A stretch of DNA of 64,000 bases from JASGCP01 sp965263285 (lineage in GTDB: Bacteria > Bacteroidota > Bacteroidia > Chitinophagales > Chitinophagaceae). The position numbers and the translations under genes are program-made. The stretch's first letter is position 1. Each line of letters starts with the position of its first letter. The notes beneath the pieces were generated by a model, which worked only from the letters and a program-made list of their open reading frames with translations, was not told where the DNA came from and did not search any database. The DNA is taken from NCBI GenBank assembly GCA_965263285.1, contig CBDHHD010000016.1, positions 1,860,001 to 1,924,000 on the forward strand, read 5' to 3'. Below are positions 9,297 to 17,890 of this stretch, in pieces.

Positions 9297-10982
9297 ATGA
9301 AAATATCCATTGCTCAACAAAATTATCATATTGGAGATTTTTATTTCAATCAATCAAAAATTATTGTAGCTATTGAGCAAGCTATAAAAGACAAAAGCGA
9401 TTTAATTGTATTAAGTGAATTATGTGTAATAGGATACCCACCTCAAGATTTGCTTTTACAACATGGTATTGTTGAGCAGTGTGAACAGGTGATTCATCAT
9501 CTTTTGCCATATACAAATCATATAGGTGTTATGGTAGGCGTGCCTACTCGTAATATAGCAAATGTAGGGAAGCCTTTTTATAATAGCGCTTTGCTATTGT
9601 ATCAGAATAAAATACAAGCAACTATTCATAAAACACTTTTGCCCACCTACGATATATTTGATGAATATCGATATTTTGAGCCAGCGTCTGATAATCATAT
9701 TATTGTATTCAAAGATATAAGAATAGCGCTCACTATTTGTGAGGATATATGGAATGAAACTCCTTCTCCACTTTATACGATTTCACCCCTTCAAAATATT
9801 ATCTCGCAAAATCCTGATATCATTATTAATATGAGTGCCTCTCCTTTTGATTATCAACAAAGAGAAAAAAGACAGAGGCTATTACAATATATTACTCAAC
9901 ACTATCATATTCCTTTAATTTATGCTAATGCTGTAGGAGCGCAAACAGATACTATATTTGATGGAGGATCCTTAGCACTGAATAGAAAAGGAGATATTGT
10001 GTGTCAATTGCCTTATTTTAAGGAGGCAGTTTTGTCATTTGAGTATAATATACTCTTTCATACAACTCATACAACCCATACAACTTGTATAACAACTAAC
10101 TCATCTGATGATAGCTTTTTTTGTTCACATTCACATATAGATCAAATTCATGATGCACTACTATTAGGGATAATTGATTATTTTAAAAAAATGAATTTTA
10201 CACAGGCTATTATAGGATTAAGTGGAGGAATTGATTCAGCTGTTGTTCTCGCGTTAGCGAGTAAATGTTTGCCAGCTAATTATATACTAGCTATTCTTAT
10301 GCCATCTGCATTTTCATCTACCCATTCTATTGATGACGCAGTTGCTCTGTGTAAGAATCTATCTGTTCCTTATCATATTATATCTATCTCAGCTATATAT
10401 GATACCTTATTACAGGCGATGGATCCCATTTTTAATCAAACTCCATTTTCGCTAGCTGAAGAAAATTTGCAAAGCCGTATTAGAGGTACAATCCTCATGG
10501 CGATTTCAAATAAAAAAGGGCATCTCTTATTAAATACTTCCAATAAAAGTGAATTGGCTACAGGATATGGTACACTTTATGGAGACATGAATGGAGCTAT
10601 TAGTATATTAGGTGATTGCTATAAACAACAGGTATTTGCCTTGGCATCATATATTAATAAAGATAAAGAAATAATCCCCTCACAAATAATAAGTAAAGAG
10701 CCGAGTGCAGAATTAAAACCTAATCAAAAAGATACCGATTCACTTCCGCCGTATGAGTTGTTGGACCAAATTTTATATCATCATATAGAACAACAAGAAA
10801 CGATAGAGGAAATTATTGCAAGAGGATTGAATCCTATATGGGTAAGAAAAATTATACCCCTTGTTCATAGAAATGAGTTTAAGCGATTTCAATCTTGCCC
10901 TATACTTAGAATATCTCCTAAAGCATTTGGTAGAGGCAGACAAATGCCAATTGTGTCAACTTATCCGCAAAAAAATAATTAA
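9297..10982 (+). CDS. nadE: Glutamine-dependent NAD+ synthetase
   Basis: Last step of NAD synthesis: amidates deamido-NAD with ammonia released from glutamine. 561 residues. N-terminal nitrilase-type glutaminase (about 1-240) with triad Glu in LSELCVIGYPP, Lys in HKTLLPTYD and Cys in LTICEDIW. C-terminal synthetase (about 285-550) with the ATP loop GLSGGIDSAVVLALASK and downstream TLYGDMNGAISILGDCYK and EPSAELKPNQKDTDSLPPYE. A Thr/His-rich linker (HTTHTTHTTC) joins the domains. Start MKISIAQQNYHIGDF fits the family. Appears intact. Confidence 0.97.
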   Translation: MKISIAQQNYHIGDFYFNQSKIIVAIEQAIKDKSDLIVLSELCVIGYPPQDLLLQHGIVEQCEQVIHHLLPYTNHIGVMVGVPTRNIANVGKPFYNSALLLYQNKIQATIHKTLLPTYDIFDEYRYFEPASDNHIIVFKDIRIALTICEDIWNETPSPLYTISPLQNIISQNPDIIINMSASPFDYQQREKRQRLLQYITQHYHIPLIYANAVGAQTDTIFDGGSLALNRKGDIVCQLPYFKEAVLSFEYNILFHTTHTTHTTCITTNSSDDSFFCSHSHIDQIHDALLLGIIDYFKKMNFTQAIIGLSGGIDSAVVLALASKCLPANYILAILMPSAFSSTHSIDDAVALCKNLSVPYHIISISAIYDTLLQAMDPIFNQTPFSLAEENLQSRIRGTILMAISNKKGHLLLNTSNKSELATGYGTLYGDMNGAISILGDCYKQQVFALASYINKDKEIIPSQIISKEPSAELKPNQKDTDSLPPYELLDQILYHHIEQQETIEEIIARGLNPIWVRKIIPLVHRNEFKRFQSCPILRISPKAFGRGRQMPIVSTYPQKNN

Positions 10983-11027
10983 AAAGACTAATATTATAGC
11001 TATTGATCAAACTTTACTTTTTATAAA

Positions 11028-11864
11028 ATGAAATATATTATATACGGATGTATTATTGCAATAAGCTGTACTTATAATCCATATAAATCAACTAATAAGA
11101 TCTATAGGAAAGAATCTAAACATTATGGTAAACAAATATCGAAAGCGCCTTTGGTGCCTTTTTTGCCCATAGATAGTATTCATCAATCATCTTACTGGGT
11201 AGGTACAACAAATTTTAATCTCCGTCGTCCTAATTTTGTTATTATTCATCATACAGCACAAGATTCTTTTACGCAAACATTAAAAGCTTTTACCGTTTCT
11301 AAGTCGGAAGTAAGTGCTCATTATCTTATTAGTAGAGATGGCACTGTATTTCATTTGTTAAATGATTATCTACGAGCATGGCAGGCAGGAGTGGCCTCTT
11401 GGGGTAATTGTACGGATATTAATTCTATTTCTGTAGGCATTGAATTAGATAATAATGGATTTGAACCATTCTCGGATGCTCAAATAAATAGTTTATTGCA
11501 TGTATTGCAATATTTAAAAATAACCTATCGTATACCTGCCTCTCATTTTATAGGACATTTAGATATTGCCCCTAAAAGAAAAAATGATCCTAGTATTTTT
11601 TTTCCTTGGAACTTATTAGCTACCCATGGTTTTGGAATATGGTATGATAGTACAGCAGTAGCGCAAGATACTAATACGGCAATAAACTTTAATCCCTATT
11701 GGGCATTGCGCATTATAGGTTATTCTATACAAGATACAACGGCAACGATTCATGCATTCAATCAGCATTTTTTACAAGATACTTCTTCTTGTCTTACTCC
11801 GATGGGTATTAAAGTCCTAAGAGATATTACGGAAAAGACATTATATATACCAGAAAAGAAATAG
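11028..11864 (+). CDS. N-acetylmuramoyl-L-alanine amidase, AmpD/PGRP type, lipoprotein
   Basis: Zinc amidase that cuts the lactyl-amide bond of muropeptides. 278 residues. Signal peptide MKYIIYGCIIAISC with a lipobox Cys, so lipid-anchored rather than cytosolic AmpD. Catalytic amidase_2 fold about residues 60-200: zinc ligand His in FVIIHHTAQDS, AHYLISRDGTVFHL, and second His region in HFIGHLDIAPKRKNDPSIFF. The C-terminal ~70 residues resemble a peptidoglycan-binding-like tail (IKVLRDITEK), not confidently named. Follows nadE by 45 bp on the same strand. Confidence 0.9.
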   Translation: MKYIIYGCIIAISCTYNPYKSTNKIYRKESKHYGKQISKAPLVPFLPIDSIHQSSYWVGTTNFNLRRPNFVIIHHTAQDSFTQTLKAFTVSKSEVSAHYLISRDGTVFHLLNDYLRAWQAGVASWGNCTDINSISVGIELDNNGFEPFSDAQINSLLHVLQYLKITYRIPASHFIGHLDIAPKRKNDPSIFFPWNLLATHGFGIWYDSTAVAQDTNTAINFNPYWALRIIGYSIQDTTATIHAFNQHFLQDTSSCLTPMGIKVLRDITEKTLYIPEKK

Positions 11865-11874
11865 CCTTTCTCTA

Positions 11875-12378
11875 TCTTTTTTAGTGAGCAGGTATTAAAA
11901 TACACTTTTTTTTTGTAATGACTCAGGTATAGATTCATTATTTATTTTTTACATCTGTTTCTTTCTTTTGTCTTGATACAAAAGAAAGAAACAAAGAAAA
12001 AATCAAGCCTGCAGATAAAGAGCTACAAAACTACGGCTCGCTACGCTAGCGAGAATGAATGGGAGGCGGTTAGGTATGAATCGTTATGATGAGCTTATCC
12101 ATAGTGATCTTTTATATAAATACTTTATGCTCATCATAACGATTCATATATAAAAATGTCCGCCTCCACATTCTCGCTGGTCGCTTCGCTCACCTCGTTT
12201 TGTAACACTCTTTATCTGAGGGCAGTCCTCATCAGACATTTCCTATTATTTCCATGTTTATATTTATTTAATAATCCATGCTTCCAGCACCTTAAAAAAA
12301 GATGTAGCCAAAAATCAAAAACAAATTGTTTTTTTAAAAATATATTATTTTTGCGATTGTTCACTAAAAAAGTCGTTA
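11875..12378 (+). mobile_element. Foldback element, type B ends, left end eroded
   Basis: Left end keeps only CTTTTTTAGTGAGC of the type B terminus, right end is ...TCACTAAAAAAGTCGTTATTCC ending 12378. Core interior palindrome is complete. The right inner end reads CACCTTAAAAAAAGATGTAGCC (12288-12309). TATTTTTG at about 12348-12355 is the outward promoter position. No target duplication found. It fills the gap after the amidase gene. Confidence 0.8.
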
Positions 12379-12380
12379 TT

Positions 12381-12624
12381 CCAAATAATATAGCATTTAT
12401 ATTCAAACCAACTTAAGTGTGGCCATTCTCTTTCGGGTAAATAATCATAAATTTTATATACCTTATTAACATCCCCTTTCTTTTTATAAACACTAGGTAA
12501 ATATTTAAAAATAAATACTAACTATTTTCTCTTTTTCTTCAGCTTTCTCAATCTTGGTAATCGCAAAATCTGATGCAACATTTAGCATCGTTTGTATAAA
12601 ATTTAAAATATCTTTTTTTTGCAT
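12381..12624 (-). pseudogene. ISL3-family transposase, N-terminal fragment (type A parent)
   Basis: Read on the minus strand from ATG at 12624: MQKKDILNFIQTMLNVASD, then FAITKIEKAEEKEKIVSIYF and a stop at 12505; the next frame continues as KYLPSVYKKKGDVNKVYKIY, then DYLPEREWPHLSWFEYKCYI. This order (hydrophobic opening, acidic strand, YDY...W.HLSWFEYK) is the N-terminal zinc-binding region of ISL3 transposases, here lacking its Cys pairs. One frameshift, and cut off at 12381 by the type B element. It lies just inside a type A end (12672-12695), which makes it a relic of the type A parent. Confidence 0.6.
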
Positions 12625-12635
12625 ATAAAATTGTT

Positions 12636-12667
12636 TTTGCAAATATCCATTTTATTTTGTATGTTTG
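12636..12667 (+). promoter_or_regulatory. Outward promoter in the type A end, upstream of the Cys-rich peptide
   Basis: TTTG at 12636-12639 and TATGTTTG at 12660-12667 form a Bacteroidota-type promoter. It sits just inside the type A terminus (CCTCACACTAAGTTTAG...GCC, 12672-12695) and reads outwards into the peptide gene at 12736, giving a leader of about 60 nt that contains the whole terminus. Confidence 0.6.
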
Positions 12668-12671
12668 TATA

Positions 12672-12695
12672 GTTCCTCACACTAAGTTTAGTTAT
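12672..12695 (+). repeat. Type A terminus of an ISL3 remnant
   Basis: CTCACACTAAGTTTAGTTAT then GCC, one mismatch from the ends of the intact type A elements at 2047, 19440 and 60814. The opposite end of this copy is not present; the interior contains the ISL3 transposase fragment. Confidence 0.75.
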
Positions 12696-12735
12696 GCCTT
12701 TTATTTGTCTTAGTATTACATACATATTAAATTTT

Positions 12736-12942
12736 ATGAAAAATAAATTACAAAATTTAGGGGTTGTTTTAAAAAGAAATGAATTAAAAAATACAAAAGG
12801 TAGCGATAGTGGCTGTGCTTGGACTTGTAATGTACTTTGTCCAACACAAGACATAATGCTTTGTGTTTTTTATGGAACACTTTGCTTTACTTGTGGTTGT
12901 TTTGTTTGTGGTTGTTTGTCAGATCATGATTGTCCAAAATAA
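12736..12942 (+). CDS. Cys-rich peptide with bacteriocin/RiPP-type leader
   Basis: 68 residues. The N-terminus MKNKLQNLGVVLKRNELKNT then KGSDSG matches the double-glycine leader pattern of Bacteroidota natural-product precursors (LxxLGxxLxRxELKxIxGG), with GS replacing GG. The 42-residue core starts CAWTCNVLCPTQ and has ten Cys, many in close pairs (CFTCGCFVCGC), ending SDHDCPK. An in-frame ATG at 12694 lies in the type A terminus and would add 14 leaderless residues; the start at 12736 is preferred because of the leader. No maturation enzyme, protease or exporter is adjacent. Function is inferred from leader type and composition only; product could be a secreted peptide, a bacteriocin or a decayed precursor. 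Confidence 0.62.
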   Translation: MKNKLQNLGVVLKRNELKNTKGSDSGCAWTCNVLCPTQDIMLCVFYGTLCFTCGCFVCGCLSDHDCPK

Positions 12943-13246
12943 AAATAAGTTGGTTGGCTGTGATTTGCTTTCAAATTGTATAGCTACCTTTAGCGAGATA
13001 GATTTTTTATTTCTCTGTTATATTTTTGGATTAAGAACTTCTATTATTTTTTTAGCTATGATATCTAACGATAGGTAAAATGTCGGCTATTTTTATTATG
13101 TTTTTGCTGTTTTACAACATTATTTTTCTTTCCTCTCCTACTATAATAGTCGAATTGTTCAAGTTATAAATGCAACTTTTTTGTTGTATTTAAATATTGA
13201 ATTAGTTCTATTTATATATAATCGTGTTCGTTTTCTATCTGTTTAC
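12943..13246. other. AT-rich stretch with no recognised gene
   Basis: Short frames on both strands, none with a recognisable product. A plus-strand frame to 13078 is hydrophobic but overlaps the Cys-rich peptide gene out of frame and is best regarded as chance. Confidence 0.4.
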
Positions 13247-13291
13247 TTACAATTGTATTTATCTCTTAGTACCTGAAAAAAGAATTTAGCC
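13247..13291 (+). repeat. Solitary right end of a core-type element
   Basis: TTACAATTGTATTTATCTC, TTAGTACCTG and GAATTTAGCC in order match the right end of core elements such as 3809-4290 with several changes. No left end is nearby, so it is a remnant. Confidence 0.55.
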
Positions 13292-13332
13292 GACTGCTGA
13301 AAAATGACTAGATTGTAATTTAATTTTTGTAA

Positions 13333-13340
13333 TATATTTG
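13333..13340 (+). promoter_or_regulatory. Promoter box of the haem-motif lipoprotein
   Basis: TATATTTG, 39 nt before the chosen ATG at 13380. It overlaps an upstream in-frame ATG (13338), which argues against that longer start. Confidence 0.55.
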
Positions 13341-13379
13341 CATTTTTTGTCCTTTATTATTTTGAAAAATATATATTTT

Positions 13380-14135
13380 ATGCTTACACAAAAGAATAAT
13401 AAATTTCTATTATTTGTTTCGTTATTTTTTATTTTTAGTGCTTTCATCTATTCTTGTACTAAGTCTTCTACTTCTAGTAGCCCTGCTTTGCCATTTAACG
13501 CTACTATTACAAACACCTCTTCGGCTTTAACAGGTAATATTGGTTCTACAATAACATTAACTTTAGCTATCGATACAATGACTAACAAAGGACAGTTGTT
13601 TGGCATTACGCTTGCTAACTCAACTTTTGGTCAAGCAGGAGATACTGCTTTTCAGTTAAGATATCCTTTTACAGGAGCATTAGATACCCTTAGAGGTCCA
13701 ACTACAGCAAATAACGCTCAACAAGTAGCTGTGGTAAGTAAAGCTAATGGGAGTATTTTAGATAGTATTCGTTATACTATTAAGCAAGCTACTACTGAAC
13801 TTACTTTTACAGTAAACAGTGTAAGTTTGGGTAATGGTACAATAAAAAATAATGGCATACAAACCATAAAGATTACTATTAAGCCTATTTCGTTTGCAAA
13901 TCAAATACAACCTCTTCTTAATACATGTGGACAAGCGGCTTGTCATAGTGTAGCTACTATGTCTGGTGGGCTCGCTCTTACAAATTATAGCAATATTAGT
14001 CAAAATTCAGGAAGCTTAGTTAATGCACTAAATGGAACTGGTGTTACACGAATGCCAAAAGGCGGACCTTATTTTAGTTCTGAGCAGATTGCTCTTGTAT
14101 CGACTTGGGTACAACAAGGGGCTCAAAATAATTAG
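13380..14135 (+). CDS. Lipoprotein with C-terminal cytochrome-like haem motif
   Basis: About 251 residues. Start at 13380 gives MLTQKNNKFLLFVSLFFIF and lipobox AFIYSC; the longer frame from 13338 would begin inside the promoter. Thr/Ser-rich beta-type middle (about 30-185). The C-terminus has CGQAACH (a CX4CH spacing seen in some Bacteroidota haem lipoproteins), then GGLALTNYSNIS, MPKGGPYFSSEQIALVSTWV as in small cytochrome c domains, with Met as possible axial ligand. Resembles the lipoprotein at 6184 in plan. Followed by a strong terminator. Role unknown, perhaps extracytoplasmic electron transfer. Confidence 0.7.
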   Translation: MLTQKNNKFLLFVSLFFIFSAFIYSCTKSSTSSSPALPFNATITNTSSALTGNIGSTITLTLAIDTMTNKGQLFGITLANSTFGQAGDTAFQLRYPFTGALDTLRGPTTANNAQQVAVVSKANGSILDSIRYTIKQATTELTFTVNSVSLGNGTIKNNGIQTIKITIKPISFANQIQPLLNTCGQAACHSVATMSGGLALTNYSNISQNSGSLVNALNGTGVTRMPKGGPYFSSEQIALVSTWVQQGAQNN

Positions 14136-14180
14136 TTTGTTTATATTCATTGCTACAAAGTAATAAGGGTATTGAAAATA

Positions 14181-14215
14181 AAAAAGTTCTATATTATTAA
14201 TTATAGAACTTTTTT
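14181..14215. terminator. Rho-independent-type terminator hairpin
   Basis: AAAAAGTTCTATA pairs with TATAGAACTTTTT around a TTATTAAT loop, followed by T-rich sequence on both strands. It lies between the lipoprotein gene ending at 14135 and the convergent gene ending at 14289 and can serve both. Confidence 0.8.
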
Positions 14216-14288
14216 ATTGGTAAGAAATGAGATTGTCTAAGGTATATAGATGATGATTTTTATAGAATACATTCGTAGTAGTATAGAA

Positions 14289-14594
14289 TTACCGTTGTAT
14301 AAGATGTATACATTGATCAATTTCTTTTAAAAAATTATCAATACTTTGTTTAAGTTTTATTTTTTCTTCTCTATTTAGCTTAGGCACCCCTAGTTGTAGT
14401 ACTTGTATTTTTTGTTCAGTCATTTTTTGATGGTGTATGCTTTCGGCCAACTGTTTTTTTAATTTTTTATTTTCTTTAGATAGTGTTTGTATGTGTTGTA
14501 GGTATTTTGTTTTTTGTTGATTTATTATATTTATTTTTTCTTGTATAGAAGCAAGTTTGGCATCAATAGCCTGTTTAAATGATGACTGTTCCAT
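14289..14594 (-). CDS. Small coiled-coil protein after pheT
   Basis: 101 residues, nearly all predicted coiled coil: heptad-like QAIDAKLASIQEKINIINQQ and KYLQHIQTLSKENKKLKKQL, then a helix-breaking GVPKLNRE and a final helix. Lies 3 bp downstream of pheT and is surely co-transcribed. In Bacteroidota a coiled-coil protein and ZapA often follow pheT; here there is no zapA, only the terminator. A cell-division role is therefore inference from context. Confidence 0.65.
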   Translation of the reverse strand: MEQSSFKQAIDAKLASIQEKINIINQQKTKYLQHIQTLSKENKKLKKQLAESIHHQKMTEQKIQVLQLGVPKLNREEKIKLKQSIDNFLKEIDQCIHLIQR

Positions 14595-14597
14595 AAT

Positions 14598-17063
14598 CTA
14601 TTTTTTTCTTATTTCACAAGCAAATGTTTGTTCAAACGCCTCCATAATTTGCTTCATAGAAGTATCGATTTCTACATCTGTTAATGTTTTTAGCATATCT
14701 TGAAATGAGAAGTGAAACGATAGAGAGATTTGGTCTTTATTTATCTTTTCATGTTCAAACCTATCAAACAAGTCAAATGATTGCAAAAAAGGCACTTTTA
14801 GTTGTTTAATGAATTGTTCTATTTCACCGAATGTAATTGTCTTTTTTATTATAATAGACAGGTCTCTATACACCATTGGAAACTTGGGAATAGGCTGAAA
14901 GCAAATAGCGTCTTGCACAAATGAAAAAAGATGCGGGATAGGATCTGCTTTTGTATATGCACTCATCCAATCATAACAAATATCTACAAACCAAACAGTT
15001 TGTTTAATATCAAATAGCTCGCAAGCAGACGAACTCACTATTCCCATTTCACCCACATGTGATTCATTTACATATATCAGCAAAATAGATGATTCGCTTG
15101 TGTGGTGTTTAAATTGTATTTGTTGTTGGTCAATACCTAAAAGGTTCATCATAGTAAATAGAACTTGCTTTATCTTGGCTATTCCACCATTGGTATGATC
15201 TTTTTGTTGCCAATGTATAGCTTGGTTACCTGTAAAAAAAAGTGTAAAATGTTCTTTTTCTACATAATAAGACACAGTGTCTTTTATATGCGTGTGATAG
15301 GTTTTCCCGTATTCGAATAGTTGCAAGTCTTTTTGTTGACGATGGATATGATATGCAATAATATCTAACCCTGATTCAATCATGGAAGGGCGCATAACAT
15401 TAAGCTCTTCAGATAAGCTATTGATCATGGGAATAGCTTTTTCTTTATAATATTTTTGATGAGAAATCGAGTTGGTATATATTTCAAATAAGCCAATAGC
15501 AATTAAATATTCACTTATTTTTTCTTTGCAGTAGAACTTTTTTTGTGATAAGGGGAGAGCAGATAAAGACATTTTTATTTGGGAGGGCACTTCAATATTG
15601 TTTAATCCGTCTATACGCACTATTTCTTCTACTAAGTCGGCTGCGCAAAAGATATCGTTTTTATGATACGGTACTCGTACGGTAATATGATGTAAGTCTT
15701 TTTGCGTTATTGTAAAGCCAAGGCAAGTAAATAATAAGTCTATATCTTTATTTGAATATTGTTTGCCACTTAATTTTTGAATATAGTTGTAATGGGTAGC
15801 AATAGATCGATGGGGAGCATCATTTATTGTTTGCTCGTCTACTATTTGTGTGGTTATTTTTGCTCCTGCTATGGTAACTAATAAAAGAGCTGCTCTTTGC
15901 AATACTTCAATTAAAATAGAAGGATCGATGCCTTTTTCGAAATGCAATGCTGCTTCTGTTCGCAAATGATGTGCCATAGAAGTTTGTCTAATTTGAGTAG
16001 CGGAAAAATGAGCGCTCTCTAAGAAAATTCGTTTGGTATGTTTTTGAACACTGCTGAGCTTTCCACCCATTACACCTCCTAAGCAAAGGGGGTGATTATT
16101 GATATCAGCAATTACAATATCATTGGGTTGTATCTTTCTTTCTGTTCCATCTAGCGTACAAAGTAAAGCATTTTGTATGTGTTGAACTACTTGAATAGTT
16201 TGCCCTTGAATGGTATCTGCATCAAATGCATGTAAGGGGTGTCCGTATGTATGTAATAGATAATTAGTAATATCTACTACATTATTAATAGGTTTTTGTC
16301 CTATGGTCATTAGATAGTGTTGAAGCCATGGAGGAGATTCTTTTATTTCTACATTCTCTAATAATATGCCTGCATATCTATAACACTGAGGTGTACTTAT
16401 TTTTATTTTAAATGGGGATGGTGGCAATGAAGAGGGGAATAATATACTAGGTAAAACAGGAGAGATGATTTTTTTCTTATGATAGGATAGAAAGGCGCAT
16501 ACATCTCTTGCCACACCATAATGACTATAGGCATCAGAGCGGTTAGGGGTTAGGCCAATTTCAAAAATCCAATCGGTGTATATAGGGAATACAGCAGATA
16601 GGGATGTACCCACTTCGTGTTGAGCAGGTAGTACCATAATTCCCTCATGAGAGGTTCCTAATCCTATTTCGTCTTCTGCACAAAGCATGCCCTCACTTGT
16701 AACACCTCTTAAGTCAACCTGTTGGATGCAAATGGATTGTTTATTGCCTGATGGGTATAGGGTGGTACCTAATAGGGCTACTGCTACCTTTTGTTGAGGA
16801 GCAACATTAGCTGCTCCGCATACAATTTGTAAAGTTTTATTTATGGATATTTTTACTTGAGTGATTTTTAATTTGTCTGCTTTGGGATGTTTAGTACAAG
16901 ATAACACTTCTCCTACTACGATGCCCTCTAATCCGCCACGAATACTTTCATATTTTTCTACGCTTTCTACTTCTAATCCAATATCTGTTAGTATCTTTTT
17001 TAATTCTTCAATAGATAAAGACAAAGGGAGAAATTGGGATAGCCAATGATAACTAATTTTCAT
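14598..17063 (-). CDS. pheT: Phenylalanyl-tRNA synthetase beta subunit
   Basis: Beta chain of the alpha2-beta2 PheRS. 821 residues, full length. N-terminal MKISYHWLSQFLPL, tRNA-binding OB domain about 40-150 (GIVVGEVLSCTKHPKADKLK), B3/B4 editing domain with AHHLRTEAALHFEKGIDP, B5 domain around 400-470, and a C-terminal anticodon-binding domain about 725-821 beginning FPMVYRDLSIIIKK. pheS is not in the window. Shares its upstream region with the divergent psd. Confidence 0.96.
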   Translation of the reverse strand: MKISYHWLSQFLPLSLSIEELKKILTDIGLEVESVEKYESIRGGLEGIVVGEVLSCTKHPKADKLKITQVKISINKTLQIVCGAANVAPQQKVAVALLGTTLYPSGNKQSICIQQVDLRGVTSEGMLCAEDEIGLGTSHEGIMVLPAQHEVGTSLSAVFPIYTDWIFEIGLTPNRSDAYSHYGVARDVCAFLSYHKKKIISPVLPSILFPSSLPPSPFKIKISTPQCYRYAGILLENVEIKESPPWLQHYLMTIGQKPINNVVDITNYLLHTYGHPLHAFDADTIQGQTIQVVQHIQNALLCTLDGTERKIQPNDIVIADINNHPLCLGGVMGGKLSSVQKHTKRIFLESAHFSATQIRQTSMAHHLRTEAALHFEKGIDPSILIEVLQRAALLLVTIAGAKITTQIVDEQTINDAPHRSIATHYNYIQKLSGKQYSNKDIDLLFTCLGFTITQKDLHHITVRVPYHKNDIFCAADLVEEIVRIDGLNNIEVPSQIKMSLSALPLSQKKFYCKEKISEYLIAIGLFEIYTNSISHQKYYKEKAIPMINSLSEELNVMRPSMIESGLDIIAYHIHRQQKDLQLFEYGKTYHTHIKDTVSYYVEKEHFTLFFTGNQAIHWQQKDHTNGGIAKIKQVLFTMMNLLGIDQQQIQFKHHTSESSILLIYVNESHVGEMGIVSSSACELFDIKQTVWFVDICYDWMSAYTKADPIPHLFSFVQDAICFQPIPKFPMVYRDLSIIIKKTITFGEIEQFIKQLKVPFLQSFDLFDRFEHEKINKDQISLSFHFSFQDMLKTLTDVEIDTSMKQIMEAFEQTFACEIRKK

Positions 17064-17166
17064 AATATGGTTGCTATGATAATAAATCTAAAAACATAAT
17101 GCTTTAAACAGCTTCAAATAAAAAATATTAAACAAGAAGTTCTTTATTTGTTTTACAAAAATATAT

Positions 17167-17174
17167 TAACTTTG
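17167..17174 (+). promoter_or_regulatory. Promoter box of psd, 6 nt from the start codon
   Basis: TAACTTTG preceded by TTTG at the expected distance (17148-17151). Only six bases separate the box from ATG 17181, so the transcript would start at or next to the ATG (leaderless or nearly so). Confidence 0.6.
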
Positions 17175-17180
17175 CTTATT

Positions 17181-17846
17181 ATGAAAATTCATTTTGAAGG
17201 TTATAAGATTATTCTCATATCTGTAATTATATTTTGTATTATTAATTGGGTTGTATTTTCTGTTGTTTCAAAAAAATATTTAGATCTTCAATGGGTAATA
17301 CTTGGTGTTACATTTGTTATTGTATTATGGGTGGTTTCTTTTTTTCGTGTATACAATAGGTCGTTAACTATTAATGATAAACAAATTATAAGTCCTGCTG
17401 ATGGCAAGATCGTAGTAGTAGAAGAAGTATTTGACAATGAGCTTCTTCATACAAAATGTAAGCAAGTGAGTATTTTTATGAGTCCTTTTAATGTACATGT
17501 TAATCTTATTCCTTTTAGTGGGGAGGTTGTTTTTGAGCGATATTATGAAGGAACTTATTTATTTGCATGGCATGAAAAAAGCTCTATGCATAACGAAAGA
17601 ATGCTGATTGCTATTAAACATAAGGAGGGTACTGTTTTGTGCAAACAAATTGCAGGTGGGTTTGCTCGAAGAATTTGTACATATACTAAAGTAGGAAAAG
17701 AAGTAAAGCAAGGAGAAGAATTAGGATTTATTAAGTTTGGGAGTCGGGTTGATCTTTTATTGCCCCTTCATGCCAAAGTGCTTGTAAGCCTGAATCAAAA
17801 AGTTAAAGGAGGGGTTACGCCTATTGCGCAATGGCATAATGTGTAA
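17181..17846 (+). CDS. psd: Phosphatidylserine decarboxylase, short type
   Basis: Makes phosphatidylethanolamine from phosphatidylserine. 221 residues from MKIHFEGYKIIL; the upstream ATG at 17148 lies inside the promoter. Two membrane helices (about 8-27 and 33-52), then the catalytic domain with SPADGKIVVVEE, the conserved FMSPFNVHVNLIP and a C-terminal FGSRVDLLLP. Self-cleavage would fall between Gly and Ser of GSRVD to form the pyruvoyl group, as in the short, archaeal-like Psd class. Precedes xth and plsY on the same strand. Confidence 0.93.
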   Translation: MKIHFEGYKIILISVIIFCIINWVVFSVVSKKYLDLQWVILGVTFVIVLWVVSFFRVYNRSLTINDKQIISPADGKIVVVEEVFDNELLHTKCKQVSIFMSPFNVHVNLIPFSGEVVFERYYEGTYLFAWHEKSSMHNERMLIAIKHKEGTVLCKQIAGGFARRICTYTKVGKEVKQGEELGFIKFGSRVDLLLPLHAKVLVSLNQKVKGGVTPIAQWHNV

Positions 17847-17890
17847 CATACCACGATTGTTTTATTAAGTATCATAATAACTATTTAAAC

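Noticed and set aside
12863..13078. Hydrophobic frame overlapping the Cys-rich peptide
   Set aside because: Overlaps out of frame, has no promoter or leader of its own and no recognisable family; the peptide frame is better supported.
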